NCBI GenBank assembly: GCA_009760855.2
Contig: WPIO01000023.1
Location: 4,914,501-4,978,500 of the forward strand
DNA length: 64,000 nt
Reading direction: 5' to 3'
DNA from: Cristatella mucedo
Taxonomy: Eukaryota; Bryozoa; Phylactolaemata; Cristatellidae
Shown here: positions 12,158-22,516 of the stretch, in pieces
Position numbering within the stretch: position 1 is the stretch's first letter
Layout of the letters: every line of letters begins with the position of its first letter
Notes under the pieces: generated by a model
What the model was told of the DNA's origin: nothing
The model's input: the letters and a program-made list of their open reading frames with translations, nothing else
Database searches by the model: none
Program-made: the position numbers and the translations under genes

Positions 12158-13010
12158 GGCCACATCGATCGCCGAGCAGCGGCGGCGGCGCAGCCCGCTC
12201 GCACCATTCAGTCACGGAGCGGCGCAGCCCGCTGGCGCACCGCTTCGTTCTGTTAGCAGCACAGCAGCCCGCTCGAAAGGAGCAGCACTCTAGCGGAGCG
12301 GCGCAGCGCAATGGCGGAGGGCAGCGTCATTCAGTGGGCGGGGGGCATGGCCCGCTCGGAAGCCACATCGAATGATGAGCGGCGCAGGTGGTGCGAGCCC
12401 CTAGACCGCAGGTACCGCGAAACATCCGGCCTCCTGAATGCTGGACGTGCGTACGTAGGTAGCATTGTACAAAAAAAACACGCTCCAAAGGCGAAGCACG
12501 TTTAAGAATAACTTCAACACTCACTATCCAAAGCACCTGGCCACAAAATGACTACCAGCTGTAAGATCGTTCGTATTACATGTGTACAATGCACTCCACG
12601 TATTTTTTTTTTATTCAAGGTATTCCTTAGCTCTTGTTTTTGTGACAATATCATCGCGCAATGGGCACGTTATACGCAGGATTTGTTGGGGATTCGGCGT
12701 GGCTAGTCACACGAAGACGTTGCGGAGAATGCAAGGACTGGTGGGCAGCGAGCGTGAGTAGCGGACTAGAATTAGTTAGGGCATCAGGCACACGCTTTCT
12801 CTGCGAGGCATACGTTGTGTCCCAAAGATGGTTGCTATTCGGAATTCAAAAAACAGGCAACACCAAACTTACAATGTAGAAATATACGAAGAGACGGAGC
12901 GGGCTTGATTAAGTCTTTAATTAGTCAAGCCTAATCGTCCTATTTTAGAAGTGGTCATTGGAAGAACGGCTGATAAAATAGATGCTTACAATACTGTCGA
13001 TGAGCCGCGA
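12158..13010. other. CpG-rich flank then unrecognised sequence
   Basis: 12158-12420 is CpG-rich and repeats short GCGGCGCAGC/CCCGCTCG motifs. The rest has average composition, with a poly-T run at 12604-12613. No gene is supported. Confidence 0.4.
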
Positions 13011-13206
13011 TGCCACCCTAGGTAAGGCGGTTGCTTTTCACGACCTCAGTCCCGAGGTCGTGGGTTCGAATGCTGCGATGGGCGATTCTGTATTGCGACT
13101 GCAAGCGATAGTGATAACAGTGAAGGCTCTCCTGTCGCTATTCAAAAGAGGCTGTTGAATCAGCTGGCATTGTATATGTAAATAAATAAATAATAAATAA
13201 ATAAAT
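13011..13206 (+). mobile_element. SINE-A (plus copy of a tail-to-tail pair)
   Basis: A near-complete copy: GAGCCGCGATG head, AAGGCGGTTGCTTTT, the CACGACCTC / GAGGTCGTG inverted repeat, the B-box-like GGTTCGAATGC, the CTGCAAGCG and CTCTCCTGTCGCTA blocks, terminal AATCAGCTGG, then an AAATAA-rich tail. It shares its A-rich tail with the minus copy that follows. Confidence 0.9.
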
Positions 13207-13357
13207 CCTAGCTGATTTAACAGCCTCTTTTTGTATAGCGACAGAAGAGCATTTACGGCTATCACCTCCGCTTGCAGTGGCGATAAAGGGTCGCCCACCG
13301 CAGGAATCGAACCCACGACCTCAGAACCGCTTTACCTAGTGTGCCATCATGGCTCAC
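13207..13357 (-). mobile_element. SINE-A (minus copy of a tail-to-tail pair)
   Basis: Read on the minus strand: TGAGCCATGATGGCACACTAGG head, B-box-like GGTTCGATTCC, GCGATAGTG-type middle and AATCAGCTAGGA end. Half of the internal inverted repeat is deleted. Together with the plus copy it makes a ~347-bp imperfect inverted repeat joined at the tails. Confidence 0.9.
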
Positions 13358-14342
13358 CAAAATAAATATATAAAGAAATGGAGTGCGACTTACTAGCAAG
13401 CTGGGAGATCCGAAGATGTCGGAAATCGGCATCCGGCAGTAGAAAAACTCAAACGAAGGCCTTAAGGGTCGGGGGGGGGGGGGGGTGCTCGACAGACAGA
13501 CGGAGATTGCCCACCGGGCGGCGCCCAGCTCCTTCCGCCGAATCGCTTTCGTACTAACCTCCTTGACCCGGCTTAGCTCGGAAGCTCCGTACTCTGTACT
13601 ATACAAGCATGGCGAGCCACGCGACCCGACGCAACTCGCCACACGGAACATTCACCGCGTTCGTCGTCGCTGATACTGCTGGTCTTTCTTGCACGCATCG
13701 CTACGCTCGAGACTCCTACGCAGTCGTGGCACGTAGCCCAAGGCGACCGACGCGATCGCTTACCGTCCGACAGCAAGCCTCAGCAAAGAAAGATTATTTC
13801 CAGCTTGCATCGAGCCAGTGCTGACTAACAGAAATGAGTGATACCTTCTAACTGATACCTTAAGACGCACAAGAGTAGGGAGAAAGCCCGAAGTCAACGA
13901 GAGACAGCGTTCAACTAGGTTGAATTGGGTTAGGGGAGAATTTTCAGGTTACTCTTGAGCAGCTTCTCGGGACATTGCTCGGTCAAAGTACTATTCTTTC
14001 ATTAAAAAAGCATATAGATCGAAAGTTTGTCAAGTCACATTCACAAGAATCCACTAGCCACTGCATTCAACCAACGACTGAAGTTGCCAACGAGTTTGAC
14101 GATCTGAAATTCCGTATCGTCATACGGAATTGCTCGACTCAAGATTTGTGAAGAAACCATGTATGGCGTATTTAGAAGCTCTGAAGCAGATGTTTCTAGT
14201 ATAAGTAGCGTGTTATCGATGGCTATTTTGAGTTCCTCGAGGACAGCTGCAGCAAGAGGCTCGTGCGAACACGACAGCTGAGGGCTCCACGAAGCCACGG
14301 TGGAGGTATATTTCCGCCACGCCTTCACTCGGCGGACAGGTC

Positions 14343-14344
<2 letters not shown>
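13358..14344. other. Unrecognised
   Basis: Contains a poly-G run at 13470-13485. No gene or repeat could be identified. Confidence 0.4.
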
Positions 14345-14423
<79 letters not shown>

Positions 14424-14664
14424 TCCCTCTCCCTCTCCCTCTCTCTTTCTCTCTATCTGTCTCTGTCTCTATCTGTATCTTTCTCTCTCCCCTCTCTGTC
14501 TCCCCTCTCTGTCTCCCCTCTCTGTCTCCCCTCTCTGTCTCCCCTCTCTGTCTCCCCTCTCTGTCTCCCCTCTCTGTCTCCCCTCTCTGTCTCCCCTCTG
14601 TCTCCCCTCTCTGTCTCACCTCTCTGTCTCCCCTCTCTGTCTCTCTCTTCTCTCTCACACACAC
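14345..14664. repeat. (CT)n microsatellite with a 13-bp minisatellite
   Basis: An uninterrupted (CT)n run to about 14419 grades through CCCTCT repeats into about twelve copies of a 13-bp unit GTCTCCCCTCTCT (about 14484-14650), one of them shortened, and ends in a few CA dinucleotides. The long Ser/Leu- or Arg/Glu-rich open frames across it are artefacts of the repeat. Confidence 0.95.
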
Positions 14665-15205
14665 CTGCCTCGGCCATTTTATCTTCTGAGCTTCGGCAAT
14701 GGACACCCATCGATAGGTCATAAACCAGCCGCATCGCGATCAACAAGGCCACAAATGGCAGCCGGCCATAGATCAATAGCATTTCCGCGATACAAAGATC
14801 GGGCACAGCAGCAGGCCAAAACTTGGGGCCAAGCAAGCGGCAGGGGCGCTAAACTCTCCGATGCTGGGATGCAAGCGAGCAGTACAGGGTAGTAAATAAG
14901 AGCACGAGCAAGCCGAGCCTGCACATGGAGACACGCCGAAGGGTCGCACATCGACCAAAGCGTGAACGAGTCACAACAGCTAGCCTTAACAGCTATCTAA
15001 ATTGGTCGCCGGAAGGATTGAGATAGCGAAGACACCACTTCGGTACGGAGGTGCTCGCAGTCTACAGATCAAAGCCCGCAGATAATATACTGTAGTCGAA
15101 ATTAGCTCGAATAGCACCCAAAATCGAGCCTTGAAGTGAGAAGGATGGTAGAAGTACTGACAAATTTCTGGATTTGCCTTTCGAGAACAGTTAAATAGAC
15201 AGGTC
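14665..15205. other. Unrecognised
   Basis: Nothing identified. The last five bases (AGGTC, 15201-15205) are the left target-site duplication of the solo LTR that follows. Confidence 0.45.
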
Positions 15206-15557
15206 TGTAGTTCGATTGTATGTAGGCTCCTCTGATAAGCCGCTGGTGAGCAGCTGTTAGAAGCATCATCGATAGGGGCCAGTGCACACCTGTGGTCCGC
15301 CTGTGATGTGGCGTGGACACAGGCCGGTAACCCATTGGTGGACAGATGGTAGATTCACCATCAGGGTGAAGCCGGTGCACAGTTGTGGTCCTCCTCGATG
15401 AATCATCGGGGTCGACCAGGGGACCACAGCAGTCGAGGAGTGGGGAGTCGAGTGGGAGACGGGGCCGAAGGGAGCCATGCGCCTTTCGGCTCCGTGCGTC
15501 GTAATAAACTGTTGGTGTTGGCATCGGCTGGCTCTTTGCTGTGCGAATCAAACTACA
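15206..15557 (+). mobile_element. Solo LTR, copy 1 (352 bp)
   Basis: It begins TGTAGTTCGATTG and ends GAATCAAACTACA, i.e. TG...CA with a short inverted terminal repeat. It is flanked by a perfect 5-bp duplication AGGTC (15201-15205 and 15558-15562). An AATAAA near 15504 lies about 50 bp before the 3' end, as expected for an LTR polyadenylation signal. No internal retrotransposon region is present on either side, so it is a solo LTR left by recombination. The parent element's family is unknown. Confidence 0.85.
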
Positions 15558-15837
15558 AGGTCCTCAGCACGAGCTGAGGCGTCGAGAGGGAGTCACGCCG
15601 AACCAAGTGCAGCTGACTAAATTCCGCTGTTATCGTAAATTGTTATCGTAAATTTTTATGGACCTTTGGTACCAATCGGCATTTTTTATGATCACAATCT
15701 CGTACAAATGCGGTAATTCTAAGCGTTTATAAAACTACCTCAGTTGTAAACCTTCGTCAGTACATCGTGTATTGTGTAAGACTGAAACATGTTGACAGGA
15801 GCCACACAGTGTCATTTGATGCTTTAACAGCAGCGCC

Positions 15838-15917
15838 TAGAATGAGATTGAGTTCTCTGAGGGCGCTTTATCAAGTGCATCATTGCTATTATTATTATTA
15901 TTATTACTATTATATTG
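15838..15917 (+). mobile_element. L2-type LINE 3' tail
   Basis: GCGCCTAGAATGAGATTGAG / TTCTCTGAGGGCGC hairpin followed by TTATCAAGTGCAT and a (TTA)n run. A very short 5'-truncated insertion. Confidence 0.85.
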
Positions 15918-16447
15918 AGAATGCAGAGTTGATCGTCTCTTTGCATTTAGCTTTCTCCATAGAAAATCGTGCTTTGAACAACGCGCTGCGCCATGGTTGT
16001 AGAGGTTGTCACGCGCAGATGACGTTCACGCTGCTTGGAGCCGGAGCTGCTCGGAGTTTCCTACAAAACCTGGGAGCAGCGTGCTGCAGAGGTACAGAGA
16101 CCACAATGGCGAACACCGCGCTGCTGCGCTTTTTGGTCTTCGCTGTTCACGTTCAAGGTTAACGTATTGTTAATGGTATTGCAGAAGAACCGTGACGGAA
16201 AAACAAGACCTGCAACAACAGGCCAGTTAAGATGCACGCTAACGCCGCCGGCCGCCGCAGCAGCAGACCTAGAGGTGGATTTAACAGTAGAATGCTCCAT
16301 CACTTGATCCCAGATGAATCCCTTTCGCCATTTGCCCTCTTTGACACGACTGGTTGTGTTGATGTTTGTCTTTATCCAGCGTTTTGGGCCAGGCCACTTT
16401 TCGCGCGGCAGAATTTGGACAAAAGTAGAAAATGCTTCGCTGGTTTG
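15918..16447. other. Unrecognised
   Basis: No gene or repeat I can support. Confidence 0.4.
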
Positions 16448-16577
16448 ACCCAGTTGTTAAGGTGCTCGCCCCGGGACCAAGGTCTGGCAGAGGGCGTGGG
16501 CTCGAGCCCTGTGACATATGTGAAGCGCCTGAATAGAGATAAAGTTCTGTTAGGACGCTATAGAAATGAATTGCATT
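16448..16577 (+). mobile_element. SINE-B
   Basis: GTTGTTAAGGTGCTCGCC head, GACCAAGGTC block, B-box-like GGGCTCGAGCCCTG, then CATATGTGAAGCGCCTGAAT and a 3' hairpin tail ending GACGCTATAGAAATGAATTG. The tail matches the L2 3' end. Confidence 0.85.
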
Positions 16578-16835
16578 TTTCATATTTCAAAGTAAATCGA
16601 AGCTTGCCCTATGAACAGGATGCTGTGTGCTGCCACCAGGAAATCAAAGGTTACTTCATAAGCTTGCGGATTCCGAAGAAAACTAAAACGTCCACGTCGA
16701 CTCCGGAGCTCGACCCGTAGTCGAGTGCCATTTTTCAAGGGTTAGTTAGCGAGAGTAGGTATTTCCTTATGGCGCCACTCGGGGGACGGGAGATTGATTA
16801 ATTCAAGTGCGCTACAAAGTGTTAACTAGATAAAA

Positions 16836-17013
16836 TTAAATCCTAGCTGTTTCAACCGCCTCTTTTTGTATAGCGACAGAAGAGCCTTTACGGCAATCAC
16901 CACTGCTTGCAGTGGCGATAAAGGATCGCCCACCGTAGGAATCGAACCCACGACCTTAGGACAGAGGTCATGAAAGCAACCGCCTTACCCTGTTGTGCCA
17001 TCACGGCTCACTA
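16836..17013 (-). mobile_element. SINE-A, near full length
   Basis: On the minus strand: GTGAGCCGTGATGGCACAAC head, GGTAAGGCGGTTGCTTTCATGACC, B-box-like GGTTCGATTCC, TATCGCCACTGCAAGC, AAGGCTCTTCTGTCGCTATA, then GGCGGTTGAAACAGCTAGGA and an A-rich tail. It keeps the internal inverted repeat with mismatches. Confidence 0.9.
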
Positions 17014-17347
17014 GAGAGGTACACTCGGCTATCTACAAGTATTTAAGATAATGCCCATCTTACTCATAAGTCATCGCTTATTGTTACCAGGCAGCCTTAT
17101 GAAGCTATATGCAGCAACTAGCTCGCGTAGCCGCTGGTCGCAGCGCTCCCGCGGCACCTCCGCGGCAGCGCTGCTGACCGCACGTCGCCAGTACTGAGCG
17201 AGGCACCGAAGCGAGCATAGCCTTCCGGGTCAAAAACCAAAGTGCGGCGCCTCCGCTCCAGCGACTGGCGCATGCGCAGTGCAGCAGCGCTGTCCGCTAC
17301 GTACCGAGCTACGCGTATCCTAGCGAGCTACGGCTGCCCCTGGAGCT
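17014..17347. other. CpG-rich segment
   Basis: 17120-17347 is GC- and CpG-rich and runs into the GGC tract. No exon or promoter element could be established. Confidence 0.4.

Positions 17348-17396
<49 letters not shown>
17348..17396. repeat. (GGC)n trinucleotide tract
   Basis: Sixteen pure GGC triplets, at the boundary between a CpG-rich block and AT-rich TTAATTGT repeats (about 17410-17480). Confidence 0.95.
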
Positions 17397-17764
17397 TTCA
17401 TAAATCCTGTAGAGTTTATGTAATTGTAAATTGTATTTTAATTAATTTTAATTGTTAATTGTTAATTGTAAATTTCTAAATTGTAGCTCGACACGCATTT
17501 ACGCGGTTAGAGACACTCTATAATGTTTACAGAATTGCGAGCTGAGCAAGACATTAAAGCTGCTCAAAATGAGCTCGTCTCGTCTTAAACTGAGCTCGCT
17601 CTTGATGGTTTTGGTACACACACACGGACACTGAGACGCGCGCACATGCATGCAAGCACGTACCGATGCAAACACAGGCCCCCCACGCACACGTACACAT
17701 ATATGTATATAAGCCTATATGATCACACATGTGCGGGTACCTGACGATAGAAGCTTAAATGAAA
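17397..17764. other. AT-rich, otherwise unrecognised
   Basis: Starts with degenerate AATTGTAAATTG-type repeats to about 17490; the rest shows nothing identifiable. Confidence 0.45.
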
Positions 17765-17909
17765 AAAAACATAATTTATTCGTATAGCTCCCTAAGAAAA
17801 CTTAGTCTCCATTCAGGAGCTTCGCATATGTCGCGGGACTCGAACCCACGACCTCGGCCAGACCTTGGCGGGCGCGAGCACGTTATCGCGGGGCCAAACC
17901 AGCAGAGCT
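17765..17909 (-). mobile_element. SINE-B
   Basis: Minus strand: CTGCTGGTTTGGCCCCGCG head, GACCTCG / CGAGGTCGTGGGTTCGAGTCCCG B-box region, then CATATGCGAAGCTCCTGAATGG and the L2-like 3' hairpin. Its head end abuts the TIR element at 17910. Confidence 0.85.
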
Positions 17910-18711
17910 GGGGTACGGACATTTCCCCTCGGAAATTTCCCAACCACCGGACACTACCCCACCGGGATATTTCCCCCTGGGGTAGGACATTCCTCCGGCA
18001 TATGGTTTAGGGTTTGGCTTTTAGGTTTAGGTTTTAGGGTTTAGTGTTTAGGGTTTTAAGGGCTTAGGGTTTAGAGTTTAGGGTTTATAATTTAGGGTTT
18101 ATAATTTTTGTGGTTTAGTGTTTAGGGTTTAGGCTTTAGAGTTAAGGGTTTAGGGTGGGCTGTGCCTCCGCCGCCAAAATCCGCCCTTGCTCGTGTTCCG
18201 CGCTTTAATTTGTGCATATCGGGACATAACTAGATCTCTTGAGCTCGAGTTGTATTCAGTAGACCTCTGTGGCTTAGCGGTCATTTGCAGGTACGAGCGG
18301 CACGCTGTAGCTCGCGCCCGCTTTGACGGGTGCGAACAAGTGCCTGGTAGCGTCGAGCGGGACCGAACTGTATAGCTCGTCGCAGCCGCAGCCGCTGCAA
18401 CCACCGCCGCCACTTGCTCCATTAGAAACCTTCCTTCCAATCCATCCATTCTTCTAATTATACTGAGTTGATTTTATTTTAATAGAGCGTGAACTTCATT
18501 TATATTTATATATTTTATCACACATATATATAAATATATATATATACATATACATATACATATATATTCGTATTCTTAGTTACAAATCCATCTACCTAGG
18601 GGGAAATGTCCTACCCCGGGGGAGGAAATGTCAGGGTGGGAAATGTTTTAGTGTCCACCAGGGGGGCAGGGAATGTCTGGGGAAACGTCCAGGGGGAAAT
18701 GTCCTACAATC
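17910..18711. mobile_element. Non-autonomous TIR DNA transposon, ~802 bp (element 1)
   Basis: The left end (17913 on) carries GTACGGACATTTCCCC and further GGACATT/CCCC subrepeats to about 18000. The right end (18600-18707) carries the same motifs inverted, ending GGGGAAATGTCCTAC. The 8-bp word GCAGAGCT flanks both sides symmetrically (17902-17909 and 18712-18719), as an 8-bp target-site duplication would. The interior is a TTTAGGG-rich stretch, a CpG-rich part and AT-rich repeats, with no transposase. The 8-bp duplication would fit hAT or a related superfamily, but the assignment is open. Confidence 0.65.
18003..18157 (+). repeat. Degenerate TTTAGGG tandem repeat
   Basis: About twenty imperfect TTTAGGG/TTTAGTG/TTTAGG units lie inside TIR element 1. 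TTTAGGG is the plant-type telomere heptamer and TTAGGG the usual animal hexamer. The units here are too irregular for a recent telomere capture. Confidence 0.8.
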
Positions 18712-18756
18712 GCAGAGCTTTGGGGCGAGATGGCAGCTCCCAGACTTGGGAGTGAA

Positions 18757-18832
18757 CGCCCACAATAAATAAATAAATATTAGCTGATTTAGCTGCTTCA
18801 CTTATATAGCGGCAGAATAGCCTTAACGGTTT
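18757..18832 (-). mobile_element. SINE-A 3' fragment
   Basis: An (AAAT)n tail, then TTAGCTGATTTAGCTGC and TATAGCGGCAGAATAGCC, which is the SINE-A 3' third on the minus strand. The rest of the element is missing. Confidence 0.75.
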
Positions 18833-18849
18833 GCCTACCGTTTGCATTT

Positions 18850-19125
18850 GGCCATCCCACTCAGTGAGGAGATCTTTTCTTCTGCTACCGATTCTGGCAC
18901 ATGCTTTTTTCCGCCGTCCTTCACCGCTACCTCTATGTGAGTCACTTCCTGAACTGCACTCATATTCTCGCTATGCTTTTCACTTTCCTTGGTTTAGTTG
19001 GATGTTGCCCTGTTGGCGTCCACTTGCGCACCAAACCGCTTAGCCTTTGAGCTCTCTCCAGAAGCTCTTTATCGCCAAACTCGCTTAATCCTCGTGGCCC
19101 TGCGGAGCTACAGATAGAGGGAGAT
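18850..19125 (+). mobile_element. Possible old LINE-B 3' relic
   Basis: Blocks such as TCACTTCCTGAACTGCACTCATATTCTCGCTATGCTTTTCACTTTC resemble, in order, the LINE-B 3' region at 50900-50970 (CTCACTACCTCAACTGCTCT, TGCTATGCTTCCCACTTTC). The similarity is weak and discontinuous. Confidence 0.35.
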
Positions 19126-20054
19126 AGATAACACTAAAGGTTCCTAAAATTCCGGCTCCTCCGTTATTATGACTAAGATCAGTCGCGATACTTTGCAATT
19201 CCTCTTCCAGTTCGGATCGGACTCACTTCACGAACGCGTGACAAAAACTAGCAATAACCAACGCCACTACCGCTAGACGCGAACTAAATTAACGAACCCA
19301 TTCATAACAAGAATTAAAAAGCGAGAACAAGTTCAACTTTCAAACAGCTGGCGATCCTGCTGACAGGAATGCGCTGCCCTCAGTCGTGGAATGCCAAACG
19401 ATGGTGACGCGGAGCTGACGCGGCAGCGGTGGAGCACGGCCGCGGCTGCGCCTCCTATGTCATACACGACGATTAGCTGATAGTTGTTAAAGTTGATAGA
19501 TAGATAGATTCGATGTAGGTAGATCGCTGATAAATTGTTATGGTGGCGGCGAAGTGCCGTACCGGCCTTCGACGCCACCGCGTGCAGTGGGCAACGAAGA
19601 ATTGCCCACTGCACGATTCCAACCCTGATCGACCTGGGTCGATCAGCATGCTTGCTTGAATGGGCAGAGCATTTTTAATGCGAATGCACCAATTTAGGCT
19701 ATGATAAAGTAGAGCAATACTTTTTTATATTATACTATTAGTATATATTTAATATATATATATTTATTTATTATATTTATACTTCTATATATATATAGAA
19801 GTATAAAAACTAATATATTAAATAATATAAATTACATTTATACTTCTTTAATTGCTAAATTTATTTGAATTTAGCAATACATTACTTCTTTAGTGCTGCT
19901 TTTTTTGCTGACGTTTAGATTTGCGGCAACGATACTTGGGGACGCAACTCGTGCCCCAAAGACTTTGCCAAATCTCGAAGCATAGACTCGATTGTATACA
20001 ATCGTAAATAAAAAACTATACAGTTCGTTTGAATAACGCATCCTAAGAGAGCTT
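19126..20054. other. Unrecognised, AT-rich at 19720-19880
   Basis: No gene. The AT-rich centre contains inverted repeats (see the hairpin at 19851-19878) and an ATACTTCTATATA / TATAGAAGTAT pair near 19779-19805. Confidence 0.45.
19851..19878. repeat. Perfect 11-bp hairpin
   Basis: ATTGCTAAATT and AATTTAGCAAT flank a 6-base loop. It lies in an AT-rich tract with several other short inverted repeats, and may mark the end of a small MITE. Confidence 0.8.
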
Positions 20055-20130
20055 GACATTTATCCAGGCGTTTTACATATCCTCCGGGTGTCGAACCTAC
20101 GTCCTCGAGAGTCAGTCTCTAGTCAATCGA
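20055..20130 (-). mobile_element. SINE-B fragment
   Basis: CCAGGCGTTTTACATATCC followed by GGGTGTCGAACCTACGTCCTCG corresponds, on the minus strand, to the SINE-B B box and the start of its tail. Both ends are decayed. Confidence 0.6.
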
Positions 20131-20163
20131 TCAGTAGACATCAGTCTTGTAGATAAACGTGTA

Positions 20164-20290
20164 CAATTTATTTATATAGCTTCTTAGGAGATCTTAATCT
20201 CTGTACAGGCGCTTTACCTATGCCGGAGGACTCTAGCCGGCGAAGGGTCTTTGAAGGAGTGCCCCTTACCCTTGGAACAAAGCAGGGCTG
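20164..20290 (-). mobile_element. SINE-B, diverged
   Basis: TATATAGCTTCTTAGGAGATCTTAATCTCTGTACAGGCGCTTTACCTATGCC is the reversed L2-like tail. The B-box region is degraded (GACTCTAGCCGGCG) and the head ends near GCAGGGCTG. Confidence 0.7.
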
Positions 20291-20466
20291 CAGAATTTAC
20301 AGTGTAAATTCGGCCTCAGACCACGCAGAAACATTAGTTTTGATGGCAATGCATATAGTCTTGACACTTGTGGACTGAGCATTTAATAGGTTTATGCAAA
20401 TGGCACAGTTCCTGAGGTAAGCAATACCACCACGGTTGCTAATCCTACCATGCACGTGGTCTAAAT

Positions 20467-20633
20467 AAAAAAAAAACTAGCTGACTAAACAGCCTATTCT
20501 TGCATAGTAATAGAGGAGCCTACACGGCTATCATCAACGCTTGCAGCAGCAATAAAGAATCGCCCGCCGCAAGATTCGAACCCACGACCTCGGGACCAGC
20601 GCGCCTGCTTTATGGCAAAACTAGCGAGCCCCT
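20467..20633 (-). mobile_element. SINE-A with altered internal hairpin
   Basis: Minus strand: B-box-like GGTTCGAATCTTGC, AGGCTCCTCTATTACTATG and GGCTGTTTAGTCAGCTAG end. One arm of the inverted repeat and part of the head are lost or replaced (GGGACCAGCGCGCC). Confidence 0.85.
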
Positions 20634-21913
20634 GGACAATGGCGCAAGCGGGACTATCCTGTTGTAACTCGCAGACTCGTGGTGTTCCAGAGCAAATTGA
20701 GCGAAACAAATGGGTGAAGAAGTATCGGCTAGCGATACTCGGCCTTCACCAACTGAGCTAGCTCAGTACCCTGAAACCGACCACTGCGCTTCCCGCGATG
20801 CGGTCAGAGGTCAAAGACAAAGCAACGTCGAATGAACCAGAAAGCTGACTGCCTACGAAAGCAGGCACGATGGCTGCGGTTAAGAGTGCCGACTACAGCT
20901 TCTCGCTGGAGGCCAGATGCGAGACCAGAGTTCGCTGGACCGCTGGCATCCTCGCAAACCACGCGGACATCTCGTGAAAGAGCGGGAAAATCCGCGCACA
21001 AAAAGCCCGCGTAAGCCACAGCACCTGGCTGATTTCTTGGATTGATTGCGGGGCCGTGTCCGACCAGCGACGCTAGATAAATCAATGATGCTTGACGGCC
21101 TAATAAGCTTCGGGCTGCCATATAACAATGGCGGTCACCTTCCTCCCGGCGGATCGGCTAGGCGTGGTGCTTGGACACAGCAGCTTAGTCTTGCTTACAA
21201 ATGGCCTCCAGGAGCCTAGGAAGGATGGATAGGACGCACTGCGGATGTATTAGACTCATCTAGAAAGGGTGATTGATGTCACGGCCACGTCGCCGTCTCA
21301 GGCTGACAAAGGCAATCCTGTGACCCGTGGAAGCCTGAAGCCAATCTCCCGCATCGGTCAGATCCGGCTTTGGCTGTTGCTGTAGAAGGTGTTCCCAGGA
21401 TCCGGCTCTGGATAGATCCATAACCCGGACGTATCATTAAATGATGCGTTCGTCCGGATCACCCTAGGCCTAGGTTACAGCAATCGATCATGGCGCGGAA
21501 CACGCTCCATTTAAGAGGCGAAGCCTGGCAGCCCTCCTTGCTCGTTACGTTACAAAATAAGACGTGAGATGGCCGCTAGACAAAATAAGAAACAGTAAGA
21601 CATATTAGACGTTAGCAACGTGATATTACTAGTGTTGTACATTTATTTTTACATTTAGAGAATAGGATAACCAATCAGTAAACCGAACGCTCTGATTGGC
21701 TTTGTTTCACCACATCCGCTTTTTTGGATGAAAGTTCTGGCCCACACACACACTGAGCGGCTTCAACTGGCGCTGACGGATTTGCGGGTTTGCTCAGATA
21801 CATAGGCCTACAGTCCATACATACAGTTATTTTAATGCAGGTGTGTATAATTGACTCAAACAACCGACCATGCGCTGTATAATTTTCACCATCTCGATCA
21901 ACTTTGTAACGAA
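20634..21913. other. Unrecognised
   Basis: No gene is supported. A small hairpin (CCGGACG at 21425-21431 and CGTCCGG at 21451-21457, with a nested ATCATT/AATGAT pair) is the only structure I noted. Confidence 0.4.
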
Positions 21914-22003
<90 letters not shown>

Positions 22004-22051
22004 CGTGTGTGTGCGTGTGTGTGTTGGTGTGTGTGTGTGTGTGTGTGTTTG
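21914..22051. repeat. (TA)n-(TG)n compound microsatellite
   Basis: About 57 bp of TA dinucleotides pass into TG dinucleotides with a few interruptions. The long frames of alternating residues across it are artefacts. Confidence 0.95.
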
Positions 22052-22373
22052 TTTGCCGAGATAAAGCCAGGATTAGAGTGGAGGGTGGAACGGGGACGGA
22101 GAGCGGAGCCCCTGTAAAAGGATGTCTGCAGGCTTTCCCAAGTGTCTGCGGGTGTGTGCAGCTTGGCCAAGCACCAAGGGGTCAGCTGCTGCGAAAGCAC
22201 TGCCACTGGCCGCCACACCGGTTGTCAGACTCGGCTCACACCTACCAGGCCAGGGGGGGTGGCAGCTGCCACCTCCTGGCATCGCCTCTGTGTGTGCGTG
22301 TGCGTGTGCACATGTGCCATTTAATCGTACAGCACTATAAGAGAACGTAGTTTCTATCCAGGCGCTGTACGTA

Positions 22374-22516
22374 TTAATATGATTCATTTGTATAGCGCCC
22401 CAAGAGAACTTAATCTCTATTCAGGCGCTTCACATATGCCTCTGGGCTCGAGCCCACGACCTCGGCATCACCTCGGTCGGGGGCGTGCACCTTAACCGCT
22501 GGACCAAACCAGCTCG
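22374..22516 (-). mobile_element. SINE-B, well preserved
   Basis: Minus strand: AGCTGGTTTGGTCCAGCGG and TTAAGGTGCACGCC head, GACC block, B-box-like GGGCTCGAGCCC, then CATATGTGAAGCGCCTGAAT and AGAGATTAAGTTCTCTTGGGGCGCTATACAAATG. A further tail fragment of the same type lies immediately to the left (22328-22372). Confidence 0.9.

Noticed and set aside
11863-12375. 170-codon frame with a long poly-Ala stretch
   Set aside because: The frame is created by the (GCC)n tract; the opposite strand and other frames are open for the same reason, and no domain flanks it.
16232-16720. 162-codon plus-strand frame
   Set aside because: It runs through a SINE-B copy (16448-16577), so it cannot be an intact conserved gene.
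18003-18157. True telomere or chromosome end
   Set aside because: Units are irregular, internal to a transposable element and followed by ordinary sequence.
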